Below are positions 23,383 to 31,153 of a DNA stretch of 48,523 nucleotides, piece by piece. The position numbers and the translations under genes are program-made. The notes under the pieces were generated by a model, which made no database searches, was not told where the DNA came from, and saw nothing but the letters and a program-made list of their open reading frames with translations. The number at the start of each line of letters is the position of its first letter. Position 1 is the stretch's first letter. Source of the stretch: a virus. Location of the stretch: positions 1-48,523 of IMG/VR virus record IMGVR_UViG_3300032236_001626. One strand, 5' to 3'.

Positions 23383-26300
23383 CTATTTAGCTGCTACCGT
23401 CCATGCAGTACCATTATAAAATGCCAGCACAGTATTACTTCCACCACCTGCAGATATGGTTGTACCCCACGTATTCACAGTTGCATCGGTCACAGTGATT
23501 ATAGTTCCTGCTGATGGTGTAGCTGGTAAGTTGGCATAGGTCACAGCACCTACCTTTGTATCACCCAGAGCACCTATGTTGGCTATCAGTGTACCGGAAG
23601 CATTATATATGGCCATCGGGTTTGTGGTCGCCACGTTTACTGTCCAAGTATCACCTATAGAATGCCCAAGAGTATTAGCAAAAAATGCCGATACACCATT
23701 ATTCATCAGCTTTGATGCAGGTGATAATCCCAATGATACCTGTGTAGTGAATGACCCACCGTCATAGTTCCATTTGAACGAATCGCACATGTTACTGGTC
23801 TTGATCACAAGGCCGGTGCCTGTTCCACCCGTAGTATTATAGTTAGTACTCTGTGTCAATCCGGAACCAGGTGTGAGTACTTGCAAACCGGTTACGGCAC
23901 CACTAGATACTGACGTTACTTTTAAGGTAGGGTTCACACTGCCACCCGATACAGTCACCACATCATTAACCACATATCCGGTACCTGCCGTGTTAACCGA
24001 CACAGCTGCCATGCCTGATATACCATCAATTACGATGCTGTATACATGGTTAGCAGAAAAGCTACCTGAAAAGGTACCGGTAGTCGATAGGTCATTCATG
24101 CCACTCACATTGCTGGCATATACTGGCGGCAATATGGTCTGTTGTGATTTTACTTGTACCTGGCTGAAGAGTGAATCATTGGTAGCAGTACCAAACAGCA
24201 TTTGCCCCATAAATACGCTTCTCGCCTTTCCTGATGAATAGAAGGCAGCACCAAAGTCCTGAGTAGCATAGAAGGCACGATAGTCTATCTGTGAGCTGTT
24301 AGTTATACCACTATCACAGAATACACCCGATATACCGGTGGCGGTTCCTGTCTGCTTTAGTTCCTGGTTAGTGTTATACATGAATAATGCACCGGTACCG
24401 GAACTAGGCCTGAATGAGCCCGCGTTATTAGCACCACCACCGCCAGACATACCGGATACCACGATATTGGTAGTTCCTGATGTATGGTTCACATAGCTGG
24501 TGCTACCTTTCCAGCACCCATGTGCAAACTGTATGATATTCTGTGCCGTGCTGCCTGAGTTAGGGCCATATATGGTTGATGCTGCATTGGTAGATACAGA
24601 ATATAATGCCATTGTAGCCCAGCCTGTAAGGCCTGCTGATGTCAGTGAGCTGTTAGTATTGGCAAATGATGTGCCGAAACTGATGAACGGAATATTTGAA
24701 CCATATACACCAGCTGTACCAACACCCATGTATATACCTTGGGTGAACGTTGTCGAATCATTGAATGATCCTAAAGACAGCGACACTTCATTATTGGTAT
24801 AGGATGAATTACCTACCATGAACGGCGTATTTCCTGCCAATCCGGTTACAGTAATAGCATTTGTTTTGGACCAGGTACGTGCCCAGCTGTTGGTAAGCGT
24901 ATGGCCTGTAGTTGCACCAAAGGTCACCGTAATACCGGTAGATCCTATGGACTGCGATGACCCTGTAATAGGTATCTGGGTTACAGCGGCACTGCCTGTT
25001 TGCTGATACTTGAAGGTATCTTGCAGCACAGTTACATTCACGGTAAAGCCTGATCCACTTCCACTTGTTTTAGTGGTGGCCACGCTGCTGGCTATAGAAT
25101 AGCCACTACCTATGGTATTGATGGTATAACCGGTTACGGCACCGCCCGATACGGAGGTAACGGTATAGGTGGCCAATACACTACCACCGTTTATGGTACC
25201 TGTGTCACCTACTATGTAGGAACTTCCACCCGCACCCAATGTAGTAGTGCCTGCGCCATTCACGCCATCTATGGTGAAAGTAAATACGGCCGTAGCTGTA
25301 TTCAGTGTGCCGGCATTGGTATATCCTGTGCCCACTGTGCAATCGTTCAGGCCTGATCCTGTAAAGGTCACACCTGAATAGTAGAACTTAATGGTTCCGT
25401 GCATATACGCCCCTGGTGATGACGTATTGATACCGGTATGTCCATTAGCATATTGAGAATAAACAGTAGTATAACTACCATTTATCAAAAAGTCTGTGTT
25501 AAGGCTACCTATGGTAAAAATGGAGGTGGATGAATAACCCGCCATGTATGTCCTTGCATTGGCCGAAGTGGCAATGGCTGCTGTCGTAGATAACCATCCC
25601 GATCCACCATAGTTAACAGCTGGTGAGAACTGCACTGCTATAGAGGTAGCAGCTGTGGTATTTTGCAGATATACCCTGTCTGTTGGCGCACTGGCTATAC
25701 CATTGGCCTGAAAGTTCTGTACATTGCCCCAATTGCTACTCCATCCGGGTATACCCGATAGCACCTGCAGAGCTGTGCCATTAGAACCTACACCCAATCT
25801 GGTCAGCACTCCGCTTGAATTTCTATAATAGATATCTCCGGTACCATCAGAGCCCAAAGTCATAGTAGCACCACCAATGATAGCGCCTGTTCCCCATGTG
25901 CCGGTAGTTACAGTACCAAGTGTGGTGAGTGATGTTTGCCCGGTATAACCTGTACTGATGGATATGGTATTGCCGGTTATATTGATGCCGGTACCGGCTG
26001 TAAGGTCGGTGGCTCCATTCAGCTGTGTAAATGGTATGGCAGTAGTACCCACGGTTACTGTTCCTGATGGGTTACACAACCATAATGAGTTTGCATTAGC
26101 GGTACCCACATTACCAACAGGTATAAATGCTCCGGAAAATTCAGCGGTTGCATCCATGTCAGTTGCCCTGGTCAGCACAAGCGCTACACCTGTAGCACCT
26201 GCAGTAGTCACCAGGTACAAACCATTATTAGCAGCAGTGGCTTCATTCTTTACCAGCACATAATCATTCAGCGCCAGCACATGGCCATCTATGGTCACTG

Positions 26301-27138
26301 CTCCGGTAGCTGAATAGGTAATGGTAGCACCCACACCGGCTGTACCGTTATTGTAAGTATTCGTCGCCAGGGCTCCTGTTGTAGCCACAGTAGCAGTTTG
26401 CTTTATCTGTAGGCCCTGCATCGCAGAATCCACATAATACTTTGTCGCTGCGTCCTGTGGGTTGGTAGGATTGCTAAGGCTCGTAAGTTTATGAGAGTTA
26501 ATAGACAGGTCACCAGTCGGTGGAGCAAATGCACTTAATGAGTTGGTAACAATGGATATAGAAGATGCCGCCGTTACAAGCCCTTTGGCATTAACGGTTA
26601 TTTGTGCAATAGATCCCGCAGAGCCAAATGTACCCACATTACTGTTAACAGTAGCCAGTGTGGTGCCAAGGCTTCCGGCTGTGCTGGTAACATCACCGGT
26701 CATAGCAGGGAACTGGCTGGCTTGCAGGGTGCCTGTAGCAATCGATAGATCAGCTGCTACATTTCCCCATGTCGGTATACCAGCCCTTACGCCTATATAT
26801 TGACCAGATGTGCCTATACCCAAACGGCATAGCTTACCAGATGATCCCCTGAAATACATATCACCGGTAGCGTCTGAACCAATATTGAATGCAATACCAC
26901 CGTTCCATGAAAAGCGCTGCGTGGTACCATCAGTATCATAAAGTTTCCTGTTGACAAAATCAATAGACAACGCGCCATCATTAGGGCTGTCAGCGCCATC
27001 AGTCAGCGTACCGGATGCGCGAACATCCATAGTCGCCATATTTTCCAACGCCTGTTTAAGGATGTTGCCCCTTATCAGTGGATCAACATTGTTGAATATG
27101 TTAGCGTCTATATAGCTTATTATAGCTGTCTTATTCAT
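23383..27138 (-). CDS. Large tail fibre protein
   Basis: A 1251-aa protein, Gly/Thr/Ser/Asn-rich and beta-dominated. The N-terminus (1-60) may attach to the baseplate. Two copies of a GSDxTGDxYxRxSSG...GIPxW unit occur at about 85-125 and 420-460. A conserved fibre module (about 245-375) contains VLVKNEATAANNGLYLVTTAG. A larger module with GGSV...VTSVSxGAVTG...GSGY appears twice, at about 610-770 and 1025-1190. Binding to the host surface is the likely role. Unusually it lies between gpW and gpJ. Confidence 0.8.
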   Translation of the reverse strand: MNKTAIISYIDANIFNNVDPLIRGNILKQALENMATMDVRASGTLTDGADSPNDGALSIDFVNRKLYDTDGTTQRFSWNGGIAFNIGSDATGDMYFRGSSGKLCRLGIGTSGQYIGVRAGIPTWGNVAADLSIATGTLQASQFPAMTGDVTSTAGSLGTTLATVNSNVGTFGSAGSIAQITVNAKGLVTAASSISIVTNSLSAFAPPTGDLSINSHKLTSLSNPTNPQDAATKYYVDSAMQGLQIKQTATVATTGALATNTYNNGTAGVGATITYSATGAVTIDGHVLALNDYVLVKNEATAANNGLYLVTTAGATGVALVLTRATDMDATAEFSGAFIPVGNVGTANANSLWLCNPSGTVTVGTTAIPFTQLNGATDLTAGTGINITGNTISISTGYTGQTSLTTLGTVTTGTWGTGAIIGGATMTLGSDGTGDIYYRNSSGVLTRLGVGSNGTALQVLSGIPGWSSNWGNVQNFQANGIASAPTDRVYLQNTTAATSIAVQFSPAVNYGGSGWLSTTAAIATSANARTYMAGYSSTSIFTIGSLNTDFLINGSYTTVYSQYANGHTGINTSSPGAYMHGTIKFYYSGVTFTGSGLNDCTVGTGYTNAGTLNTATAVFTFTIDGVNGAGTTTLGAGGSSYIVGDTGTINGGSVLATYTVTSVSGGAVTGYTINTIGSGYSIASSVATTKTSGSGSGFTVNVTVLQDTFKYQQTGSAAVTQIPITGSSQSIGSTGITVTFGATTGHTLTNSWARTWSKTNAITVTGLAGNTPFMVGNSSYTNNEVSLSLGSFNDSTTFTQGIYMGVGTAGVYGSNIPFISFGTSFANTNSSLTSAGLTGWATMALYSVSTNAASTIYGPNSGSTAQNIIQFAHGCWKGSTSYVNHTSGTTNIVVSGMSGGGGANNAGSFRPSSGTGALFMYNTNQELKQTGTATGISGVFCDSGITNSSQIDYRAFYATQDFGAAFYSSGKARSVFMGQMLFGTATNDSLFSQVQVKSQQTILPPVYASNVSGMNDLSTTGTFSGSFSANHVYSIVIDGISGMAAVSVNTAGTGYVVNDVVTVSGGSVNPTLKVTSVSSGAVTGLQVLTPGSGLTQSTNYNTTGGTGTGLVIKTSNMCDSFKWNYDGGSFTTQVSLGLSPASKLMNNGVSAFFANTLGHSIGDTWTVNVATTNPMAIYNASGTLIANIGALGDTKVGAVTYANLPATPSAGTIITVTDATVNTWGTTISAGGGSNTVLAFYNGTAWTVAAK

Positions 27139-27149
27139 CTGTCTTTATT

Positions 27150-27473
27150 TTAGCCCACTAAAAAATCTCTGCTGTCAAAATCTCTGCTGTCAAAATCTGC
27201 GATCCTCACCTGCAGTGCTATTGATATCCCCACATCCCTTACATCCTTATTCGCATATACTATGATATGGTCCTTTCCATACGCCCAGATACCTACATCG
27301 CCAAATGTATCTTGCGCCCATGCGGCCATACCTGCTATGGTATTGATGCCGGGTGATGACGTAGCTACACCATTTACCGTAACGGTCAGTCCGTAGCTAT
27401 AACCTTCACGCAGAAAAGGCACAGCGGCATCGGCTATTAGTGTTCCGGTTATGCCATTGAATGTGCCTATCAT
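27150..27473 (-). CDS. Small virion protein next to gpW
   Basis: A 107-aa protein with beta-rich segments (YSYGLTVTVNGVA, DHIIVYANKDVRDVGISIALQVRIAD) and a C-terminal peptide repeat, DFDSRDFDSRDF, encoded by two tandem 15-bp copies at 27166-27195. It overlaps the gpW-like gene by 4 bp and lies just before the fibre gene, suggesting a baseplate or fibre-connecting part. No family recognised. Confidence 0.55.
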   Translation of the reverse strand: MIGTFNGITGTLIADAAVPFLREGYSYGLTVTVNGVATSSPGINTIAGMAAWAQDTFGDVGIWAYGKDHIIVYANKDVRDVGISIALQVRIADFDSRDFDSRDFLVG

Positions 27474-27817
27474 TTAGTTAGTTTTAGTGTGGTGTTATTA
27501 CCGGCTACAGAAAGTGATATATATACAGCTATTTGCCCGCTTGCGATCGTGTATTTCACATTTCCCACCTTCACTTCAGGTACCCATATCGTCAGTGCAT
27601 CAATAACTTCTTTTTTGATATTGGCAGCAGATGTGATGGCGTTGCCGTCTATCTGTTTTGCCCAATCACAACCAAAAAGCGGCCGGCATGGGTCACTTCC
27701 CAGCGGCGTGTTCAGCACTATGTAACAACGTTGCCTGTATACGTCAATTCCTTGCAGTATTACCCCTGGCTCCTGTATGCTCATGCACCATAAACCAGAT
27801 GTAGCACCTACTGACAT
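27470..27817 (-). CDS. Baseplate wedge protein gpW (gp25-like)
   Basis: A 115-aa protein with the gp25/gpW pattern: VYRQRCYIVLNTPLGSDPCRPLFGCD, then KEVIDALTIWVPEVKVGNVKYTI. gp25-like proteins start sheath assembly from the baseplate. Its place between gpV and the fibre matches the P2/T4 logic. Confidence 0.85.
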   Translation of the reverse strand: MSVGATSGLWCMSIQEPGVILQGIDVYRQRCYIVLNTPLGSDPCRPLFGCDWAKQIDGNAITSAANIKKEVIDALTIWVPEVKVGNVKYTIASGQIAVYISLSVAGNNTTLKLTK

Positions 27818-27868
27818 AGTAGTAAAATTGCTTTTAAAACAGGTCGTGTTCCCCGCCTATTGCCTTTT

Positions 27869-28375
27869 TTAAGATTGGATAAAAGCGTCAAGCCTGCTCA
27901 GTAGGTCGGTGATCGTTACACCGGATGGGCCAGCCACGCTGGTATTGAGAGGACCGGGATCAGTATTGCCTATTGGTGTGGCAAAGATCATTTCTGTCAT
28001 CACGGTCAGCATATCTTTCATCAGCTGGTATAGGCTCTCATTGTTATTGTTAATGCGCCACTTATTGGCGTTTTTGTCATACTCCATAATACCCCCGTCG
28101 CTGAATTTCATCCGCCACTTTCCCACAGCTGCATCCGCATCAGGTTCATCCGCATCACTGCTGATGGCACCCACTATTACACCGGTTTTGCAGAATTCGT
28201 CCACCGCACACACCACCTGTTCATTTTCTTCCAGTGGCCAGTTCTCATCATCATTCATGGCCCGTCGCTTGGCTATTGGTAGCCAGTCGGTCACTATATC
28301 ATCATAGGTAGGTAGCTTCACACGGGCATACCCGGGCTTTGTGTCAGTCACCAATCCATATACTAGGTGCATCAT
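27869..28375 (-). CDS. Baseplate spike protein gpV
   Basis: A 168-aa protein. The N-terminus (MHLVYGLVTDTKPGYARVKLPTYDD) forms the OB-fold start of gpV, and WLPIAKRRAMNDDENWPLEENEQVVCAVDEF follows the family pattern. The C-terminus is shorter than in P2 gpV and lacks a His-x-His metal apex. It forms the membrane-piercing spike under the hub. It begins 1 bp after the gpD stop. Confidence 0.82.
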   Translation of the reverse strand: MMHLVYGLVTDTKPGYARVKLPTYDDIVTDWLPIAKRRAMNDDENWPLEENEQVVCAVDEFCKTGVIVGAISSDADEPDADAAVGKWRMKFSDGGIMEYDKNANKWRINNNNESLYQLMKDMLTVMTEMIFATPIGNTDPGPLNTSVAGPSGVTITDLLSRLDAFIQS

Positions 28376-28376
28376 A

Positions 28377-29723
28377 TTATACCAGTGTTTTTAAGTAGGT
28401 AATCAGAGTATTGATGTCATCTATTACCCCGGCGCTGTTAGATGCTATTATGGGTATGTTCGCAGCCAGTGCACCGCTCAGGCTATTGTATAGGTCCGTG
28501 TACTGATCACTTACAGAGCTGGCCTCTACCATGCGTTGCTTCTGCTGCATGCTCTTCACATCCTTATCTATGATGGCGTAGTGGTTCATGTTCAGCATTC
28601 CCGTTGATATGGTATTGCTATTAATAGCAGCTATCAGTTGTTTCAGGTTGGCAATGATATCGCTGGCCTCAGCGCTGATGCTGGCCTGTGGGGTATAGCC
28701 ATATTCCGTTCCTGTAGGGTTTCCGGTAGGCTTATTGGCCAGTATCTTCTTATAAGTGGCACCTGTTATATAACTTCCGTCTTTGGAAATGGTGTGTCGG
28801 CTCTGTGCTATAAAGTAATTACCCGCGTACACTCCCCATTCATCACCGGTGATCACAGCATTATTACCACTCACTATATATATGCTGCCGGGTATTGCGC
28901 CGCTGATCTCTATCTGGTCAAGGTTCTTTTTATACATACGGCCATCAGCTATATATATACCCTGCTGTTCATTGTCCACATGGTGTTGCAGGCGCATCAC
29001 ATCGGCGCTGGTCAGCGCACCCGCTTCCACCAGGCTTTCATACTTTGTTTTGGTTTTCGGGTTGTGGTACCTGTTTTGCCCTCTCACGTATATGCCCGCC
29101 ACCTTATCCACTATAGTATAGCCATTCACCATGTCGGTAAACCTCACTGCAGCGCCGCCGCTCTTCTTGCTCAGCTCAGGCAGATAGGTAAACACCAATA
29201 TATTCCCTCTCAGGTTGAACATGTACCCGTATTCCTCTGCCAGCCTGTGCAAAAATCCGATATCGGTTTCATGAAACTGTGTTACCCGGGCTATCGAATA
29301 GTTATGAATAATGCCTTGTACCTTATAGTTATACTTGGCAGCTATCTTATCTACTATTTCCTTAAGCGTTTTTCCTTCATGGGCAAAACTGCTTTTGGTC
29401 CGCACACCATCTTTTACTCCGGCACCTAGTGCATTGATATTACAAAAGTTGCCACTTACCTTATCTCCGCTGAAGCGTACCTCATCTACAGTGAAGTCAC
29501 CACAGGGTAGGGTACCTTCAGCAGTGATGATACTGGCACTTATCTTGTCGCCCTTTTTAGGGTTCCACTTGCTTTTCCATTTGTGAGTATCATCCTTTAC
29601 CTGTATGCTCAGTTCATCCGCTTCTCCCACGGTCTTATCTACATAGGTAAAAGCGGTCACCTCCGCCGATATCTCGCGGGTGATGTCCTTACCTTCATAT
29701 ATTACCTGGTACTTAGCACTCAT
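28377..29723 (-). CDS. Tail hub protein gpD (late control D family)
   Basis: A 448-aa protein of the gpD/VgrG-like hub family: AFTYVDKTVGEADELSIQVKD near the start, then THKWKSKWNPKKGDKI, TLKEIVDKIAAKYNY and VTQFHETDIGFLHRLAEEYGYMF. It joins tube to spike. A helical C-terminal part (about 345-448) is an extension relative to P2 gpD. The gap at 29724-29811 holds a host-type hairpin repeat. Confidence 0.87.
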   Translation of the reverse strand: MSAKYQVIYEGKDITREISAEVTAFTYVDKTVGEADELSIQVKDDTHKWKSKWNPKKGDKISASIITAEGTLPCGDFTVDEVRFSGDKVSGNFCNINALGAGVKDGVRTKSSFAHEGKTLKEIVDKIAAKYNYKVQGIIHNYSIARVTQFHETDIGFLHRLAEEYGYMFNLRGNILVFTYLPELSKKSGGAAVRFTDMVNGYTIVDKVAGIYVRGQNRYHNPKTKTKYESLVEAGALTSADVMRLQHHVDNEQQGIYIADGRMYKKNLDQIEISGAIPGSIYIVSGNNAVITGDEWGVYAGNYFIAQSRHTISKDGSYITGATYKKILANKPTGNPTGTEYGYTPQASISAEASDIIANLKQLIAAINSNTISTGMLNMNHYAIIDKDVKSMQQKQRMVEASSVSDQYTDLYNSLSGALAANIPIIASNSAGVIDDINTLITYLKTLV

Positions 29724-29758
29724 AAAAATTACACTTAGAATTTACTATTGTCAACCCA

Positions 29759-29784
29759 TGTCACCCTTTAGGGTCGGGGTGACA
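29759..29784. repeat. Host-type REP-like hairpin between gpX and gpD
   Basis: TGTCACCC and GGGTGACA form an 8-bp perfect stem around 10 bases. The sequence type is common between genes in Bacteroidota chromosomes, from memory. It is followed by the repetitive ACTGAAAGCTGATGACTG-like stretch also seen at 35930, 38820 and 39275. Confidence 0.6.
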
Positions 29785-29811
29785 ACTGAAAGCTGATGAC
29801 TGTCAACTGAA

Positions 29812-30030
29812 CTATTGCTTCCATGGTGGAAGGCCCTGTGTTGATTCCTTAACAGTTGTATTACCTACTATCGGCACTACCAGCACCATACCGCCTGTCA
29901 ACCGGTCATCAATGCTCACGGTTGGGTTGGCATCGATGATCAGGTTCATAAGCGTAGCATCGCCATACGCCCTGAAGGCCAGCTGATCCCAGCGCTCACC
30001 ATCATATGTAGTTACTGTGGTATTGGCCAT
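29812..30030 (-). CDS. Tail protein X (gpX, LysM-like)
   Basis: A 72-aa protein with the gpX pattern: TVTTYDGERWDQLAFRAYGD, LIIDANP and a closing GMVLVVPI strand. The LysM-like fold is thought to help the hub contact peptidoglycan. The ATG at 30030 overlaps the preceding stop as TAATG, so I prefer it to the start at 30063. Confidence 0.85.
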   Translation of the reverse strand: MANTTVTTYDGERWDQLAFRAYGDATLMNLIIDANPTVSIDDRLTGGMVLVVPIVGNTTVKESTQGLPPWKQ

Positions 30031-30893
30031 TAGTTTCCGGTTATAAGGTTTGACATTCTGCACACGCTCCGTGCCTGTAGCTGGAAGCTGTTACGGATAA
30101 GAACAACCATTTTACTTTGAAATATCGTGTGCGCGGCACTGAAGCCCGCAAAATCCAGTATAGGATCAATGACAGACAGAGCGCTTAACGCACTTTGCAC
30201 ATCACTGATATTAGTTGTAAGGTCCTGCATATCAGCAAAACCTTCGCCCCAGCTGCTATACTGCATGCCCATCAGCTGTAGTTCGGTAGTGGCATTAGCA
30301 AGGTGCCCACTCAGTATATCACTTACTAGTGGAGTGATGCCACTATACACCAGGCTATTGATACGGTTAGCCCATTTCTTTGCGCTATTGAAATACCCTA
30401 ACCATACCTGCCATTGTTTTGGCTGGTATGGTGCTGGTGGATTGATCACTGGTACTGCTGTATCAGTCAGTCCGAATGCCTGTTTTACTGCACTATCCTG
30501 TTTAGCGGCCAGTAGCCCATCGCTGGGTACTTCCAGTAGCCCTACAGTTACATTCGCATAGAACATGTTCCCGTAAGGATCCATTTCCAGCGCATCGATA
30601 GTGTAATTTTGCACCAGCCATAGGCCTTCATTGTCACCATTACCCCATACCAGAGCACAGGGAGTAGCATTATCAATATTGGCAAGTATCTGAGCGATCG
30701 CATTTTTTACGATGATGAAACGCTGGTGTAGCTTCATACCAAGGTTCATGGTACGCAGTTCCCTTCCCGTTTGGTCAGGCTTAGGCACACCGGTCAGCAG
30801 CTGGTATTGTGCGATCACAGCAGCACCCGACTTACTCACCGAATCAAATCCGGTAAGTGGTTCAAATACTATATTTCCAAGCTGACAAAACAT
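30030..30893 (-). CDS. Tail protein with N-terminal gpU-like domain
   Basis: A 287-aa protein. The first 130 residues follow the P2 gpU layout (MFCQLGNIVFEPL start, TELRTMNLGMKLHQRF-like strand, PCALVWGNGDNEGLWLVQNYTIDALEMDPYGN). Residues 150-287 are an extra helical region with NPPAPYQPKQWQVW. gpU caps the tail at the hub end. It is placed directly before gpX as in P2. The extension is unlike P2 gpU, which is only about 160 aa. Confidence 0.72.
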   Translation of the reverse strand: MFCQLGNIVFEPLTGFDSVSKSGAAVIAQYQLLTGVPKPDQTGRELRTMNLGMKLHQRFIIVKNAIAQILANIDNATPCALVWGNGDNEGLWLVQNYTIDALEMDPYGNMFYANVTVGLLEVPSDGLLAAKQDSAVKQAFGLTDTAVPVINPPAPYQPKQWQVWLGYFNSAKKWANRINSLVYSGITPLVSDILSGHLANATTELQLMGMQYSSWGEGFADMQDLTTNISDVQSALSALSVIDPILDFAGFSAAHTIFQSKMVVLIRNSFQLQARSVCRMSNLITGN

Positions 30894-30929
30894 TTACTAT
30901 TTTTTATAATTGAGCCATTCGGCAATTGG

Positions 30930-31151
30930 TCATTCTAATGTCAATCCACTTTGTGTGGGTATTGCTTCTGTCACCGGGCTTCCAGCCGATGCACTCAGCA
31001 GGCTGGCGCCATCATATACTACCGTCGCACCTTGCACAAATGATACCATAGCATCGGCAAACGCATTGATACTATTCATCTGTGCTTCAGATGGCGTTCC
31101 CGACAGGTTGGCCGTCATCGCATTCACTATGATCATTCTATCCAGTGCCAT
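30930..31151 (-). CDS. Small protein of unknown function after the tape measure
   Basis: A 73-aa protein: RMIIVNAMTANLSGTPSEAQMNSINAFADAMVSFV, then a Ser/Ala-rich tail. It starts 2 bp after the tape-measure stop and may be a tail-assembly accessory or a minor virion part. The gap after it (30894-30929) has an ATTGAGCCATTCGGCAATTG repeat seen again at 45100. Confidence 0.5.
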   Translation of the reverse strand: MALDRMIIVNAMTANLSGTPSEAQMNSINAFADAMVSFVQGATVVYDGASLLSASAGSPVTEAIPTQSGLTLE

Positions 31152-31153
31152 AC

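Noticed and set aside
19561-27138. Tail fibres as DGR targets
   Set aside because: I found no copy of the 69-bp template in either fibre gene; variable repeats are only in the three early genes.
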